From Lepidurus packardi (Eukaryota > Arthropoda > Branchiopoda > Notostraca > Triopsidae), in assembly GCA_023053545.1 (NCBI GenBank), contig JAKZAN010000246.1, positions 1 to 64,000 on the forward strand: DNA of 64,000 nucleotides, written 5' to 3'. A model generated the notes under the pieces. It saw nothing but the letters and a program-made list of their open reading frames with translations. It made no database searches and was not told the origin of the DNA. Of the stretch, positions 63,291 to 64,000 are shown in pieces. Within the stretch, counting starts at the first letter, position 1. Each line of letters begins with the position of its first letter. The translations under genes and the position numbers were made by a program.

Positions 63291-63370
63291 GGAATTCATT
63301 CAGTCCGTAAGGAATTCATTCAGTCCGTAAGGAATTCATTCAGTCCGTAAGGAATTCATTCAGTCCGTAA
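63291..63370 (+). repeat. Second run of four GGAATTCATT monomers
   Basis: Matches the run at 59217, including a GAAATTAATT monomer just upstream, which supports homology between the 58.6-59.3 and 62.7-63.4 kb blocks. Confidence 0.85.
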
Positions 63371-63902
63371 GGAATTAATTCAGTCCGTAAGGAATTAATT
63401 AAGTCCGTAAGGAATTAATTCAGTCCGTAAGGAATTATTTCAGTCCGTAATTAATTAATTCATTCCTTACGGAATTAATTAAGTCCATATGGAATTAATT
63501 TAGTCTGTAAGGATTTAATTAAGTCCGTAATGAATTAATTCAGTCCGTAAGGAATAACTTCAGTACGTAAGGAAATAATTCAGTCCGTAATTTATTAATT
63601 CAGTACGTAAGGAATTAATTCAGTCCGTAAGGAATTAATTCAGTCCGTAAGGATTTAATTCAGTCCGTAAGGTATTAATTCAGTCCGTAAGGAATTAATT
63701 CAGTCCGTAAGGAATTAATTCAGTCTGTAAGGATTTGATTAAGTCCGTAATGAATTAATTCAGTCCGTAAGGAATTAATTCAGTCCGTAAGGAATTAATT
63801 TAGTCCGTAAGGAATTAATTAAGTCCGTAAGGAATTAATTAAGTCCGTAATGAATTAATTCAGTCCGTATGAAATTAATTCAGTCCGTAAGGAATTCATT
63901 CA

Positions 63903-63923
63903 GTCCGAAAAGGAATTAATTCA
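63903..63923 (+). repeat. 21-bp monomer near the window end
   Basis: GTCCGAAAAGGAATTAATTCA has one added base and lost the TA step of GTAA. It shifts the register by one, 80 bp before the window ends. Confidence 0.85.
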
Positions 63924-64000
63924 GTCCGTAATTAATTAATTCAGTCCGTAAGGAATTAATTCAGTCCGTAAGGAATTAATTCAGTCCGTAAGGATTTAAT

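Larger units (their letters stand above)
361..63532 (+). repeat. Inverted-core cassette (about 120 bp), about 90 copies
   Basis: The usual order is: a monomer with GGAATTATTT; a monomer with GTAATTAATTAATT; a monomer TTCCTTACGGAATTAATTAA; GTCCATAAGG; GTCTGTAAGG with ATTTAATTAA; and GTCCGTAATG. Core (TTCC) starts: 401, 841, 1700, 1780, 2240, 2619, 3119, 3498, 3858, 3938, 4278, 4677, 5117, 6076, 6516, 7535, 8015, 8614, 8634, 9214, 10273, 11152, 12051, 12531, 13147, 13427, 13807, 14566, 15065, 15465, 15904, 16304, 16684, 17283, 17683, 18122, 18522, 18902, 19501, 19941, 20959, 21219, 22169, 23467, 24119, 24678, 25696, 25956, 26906, 28204, 28856, 29295, 29927, 30938, 32294, 32754, 33214, 33813, 34073, 34613, 35192, 35973, 36465, 36644, 37024, 37664, 38424, 38824, 39104, 40783, 41143, 41283, 41683, 42083, 42363, 44042, 44402, 45681, 46041, 47259, 49217, 49917, 51256, 52714, 54073, 55792, 57250, 58609, 62663, 63473. 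The reverse complement of the core monomer, rotated, matches the consensus at 18 of 20 bases. Confidence 0.88.
1..64000 (+). repeat. Satellite DNA array, 20-bp monomer, fills the window
   Basis: The monomer GTCCGTAAGGAATTAATTCA repeats head to tail from the first base to the last. It has a GC-richer half (GTCCGTAAGG) and an AT-rich half (AATTAATTCA, containing the palindrome AATTAATT). Very roughly half of the monomers match the consensus exactly; most others differ by one to three bases. Usual changes are C to A in the last CA (giving TTAA), GG to TG or GA after GTAA, AATT to ATTT or TATT, and the first GTCC to ATCC, TTCC, GTAC or GTCA. The variants recur in a fixed order, so this is a higher-order-repeat satellite and not a simple VNTR. 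Every monomer has one CpG (CCGTAA) and one AseI/VspI site (ATTAAT). Such arrays are typical of eukaryotic heterochromatin; the family is unknown to me, and both array ends lie outside the window. Confidence 0.98.
35301..64000 (+). repeat. Family C subarray
   Basis: From about 35.3 kb the variant set changes. GGAATTCATT (an EcoRI site) becomes frequent, as do CATTCCGTAAGG after a GGATTTAATT or GGATTTTATT monomer, GTCCGTGAGGATGTAATT (first clear copy near 38266), GTCCGTTAGGAAATATTT after the marker (from 40244), and the GTGAGAAAGG marker with ATCTTAAAG (36525, 47080, 49038, 52535, 57071, 62484). 35.3-38.2 kb is transitional. Marker spacing is longer (up to 3.7 kb). The region holds several multi-kilobase duplications and no gene. 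Confidence 0.78.

Noticed and set aside
361-63532. Rho-independent-like terminators from the cassette inverted repeat
   Set aside because: The arms are only moderately GC-rich, the loop is 26 bases with no T tract placed as a terminator, and no gene lies upstream.
1-64000. Open reading frames or a repeat-encoded protein
   Set aside because: TAA occurs at monomer positions 6-8 and 14-16 on the + strand, and TGA and TAA occur on the - strand. With a 20-bp period each frame meets each stop within 60 bp, so only very short frames exist.
1-64000. CRISPR array
   Set aside because: The repeats abut with no unique spacers; what alternates are variants of the same monomer.
1-64000. Plasmid or phage iteron origin (iterons are also about 20 bp)
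   Set aside because: Iteron clusters hold a handful of copies next to replication genes. Here there are thousands, with higher-order structure and no genes.
1-64000. Telomeric or interstitial telomere repeat (GTAAGG looks faintly like TTAGG/TTAGGG)
   Set aside because: No tandem 5-7-bp telomere-type motif; the resemblance covers one short stretch of the 20-bp unit.
1-64000. CENP-B box
   Set aside because: Nothing resembling the TTCG...A..CGGG pattern; monomers with TTCGTAAGG share only the first four bases.
1-64000. Polyadenylation signals (AATAAA in GGAATAAATT and ATAAAATCC monomers) and TATA-like AATATATT (about 7865, 10122, 12381)
   Set aside because: These are one-base variants of AATTAATT in a non-genic array, with no transcription unit to serve.
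1-64000. LTR elements, LINEs, SINEs or DNA transposons
   Set aside because: No sequence departs from the monomer for more than a few bases. The long direct repeats are duplicated satellite, not element ends.
1-64000. Species assignment from the monomer
   Set aside because: I do not recognise the monomer from any named satellite family; a search of satellite databases and raw reads would be needed.

Overview
The whole 64 kb window is one uninterrupted tandem satellite array with a 20-bp monomer, consensus GTCCGTAAGGAATTAATTCA (35% GC). By length it holds about 3,200 monomers, almost all on the + strand as given. I see no protein-coding gene, RNA gene, transposon, CRISPR array or other unique sequence from base 1 to base 64000; both edges are still inside the array. 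Each monomer carries two stop codons on either strand, and 20 is not a multiple of 3, so no frame stays open beyond roughly 16-20 codons. An array of this kind is typical of eukaryotic constitutive heterochromatin (centromeric, pericentromeric, subtelomeric or B/sex-chromosome satellite). I do not recognise the monomer and cannot name the species.

The array is structured. Diagnostic monomer variants recur in a fixed order and build higher-order repeats. Two landmarks organise it: (1) a roughly 120-bp cassette containing a monomer whose core reads TTCCTTACGG, which looks inverted relative to its neighbours (about 90 copies counted by eye); and (2) a 39-bp marker pair beginning GTAAGAAAGG or GTGAGAAAGG that is one base short of two monomers and so moves the 20-bp register by one at each copy (51 copies counted). 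Marker spacing changes along the window and reveals nested segmental tandem duplications with periods from 20 bp to 4.7 kb.

Region by region: 1-14.0 kb is family A, with 0.88-2 kb duplications. 14.04-14.37 kb is a short patch with family-B variants. 14.37-19.8 kb is family A with a 2,218-bp tandem duplication. 19.8-32.5 kb is family B (variants ATAAAATCCGTACGG, GTAAGGATGTAATT and GCAATTAATTCT), dominated by a 4,737-bp tandem duplication without differences I could see, followed by a 1,011-bp one. 32.6-35.3 kb returns to family A. 35.3-64 kb grades into family C (GTGAGGATG, GGAATTCATT, GTTAGGAAATATTT, GTGAGAAAGG), with a 3,259-bp duplication near 38.6-44.5 kb, one of about 1.65 kb at 43.3-46.7 kb, a 4,536-bp duplication at 50.1-59.1 kb, and a 59.6-62.5 kb stretch that lacks the inverted-core cassette.

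The picture is of an array growing by unequal exchange or amplification at many scales, with a few special variants kept in order inside the repeating blocks. Whether the inverted-core cassette does something (hairpin, protein site, replication or chromatin element) or merely hitchhikes is the main open question. All counts, boundaries and identities were read by eye; boundaries inside tandem repeats are uncertain by one or more monomers.
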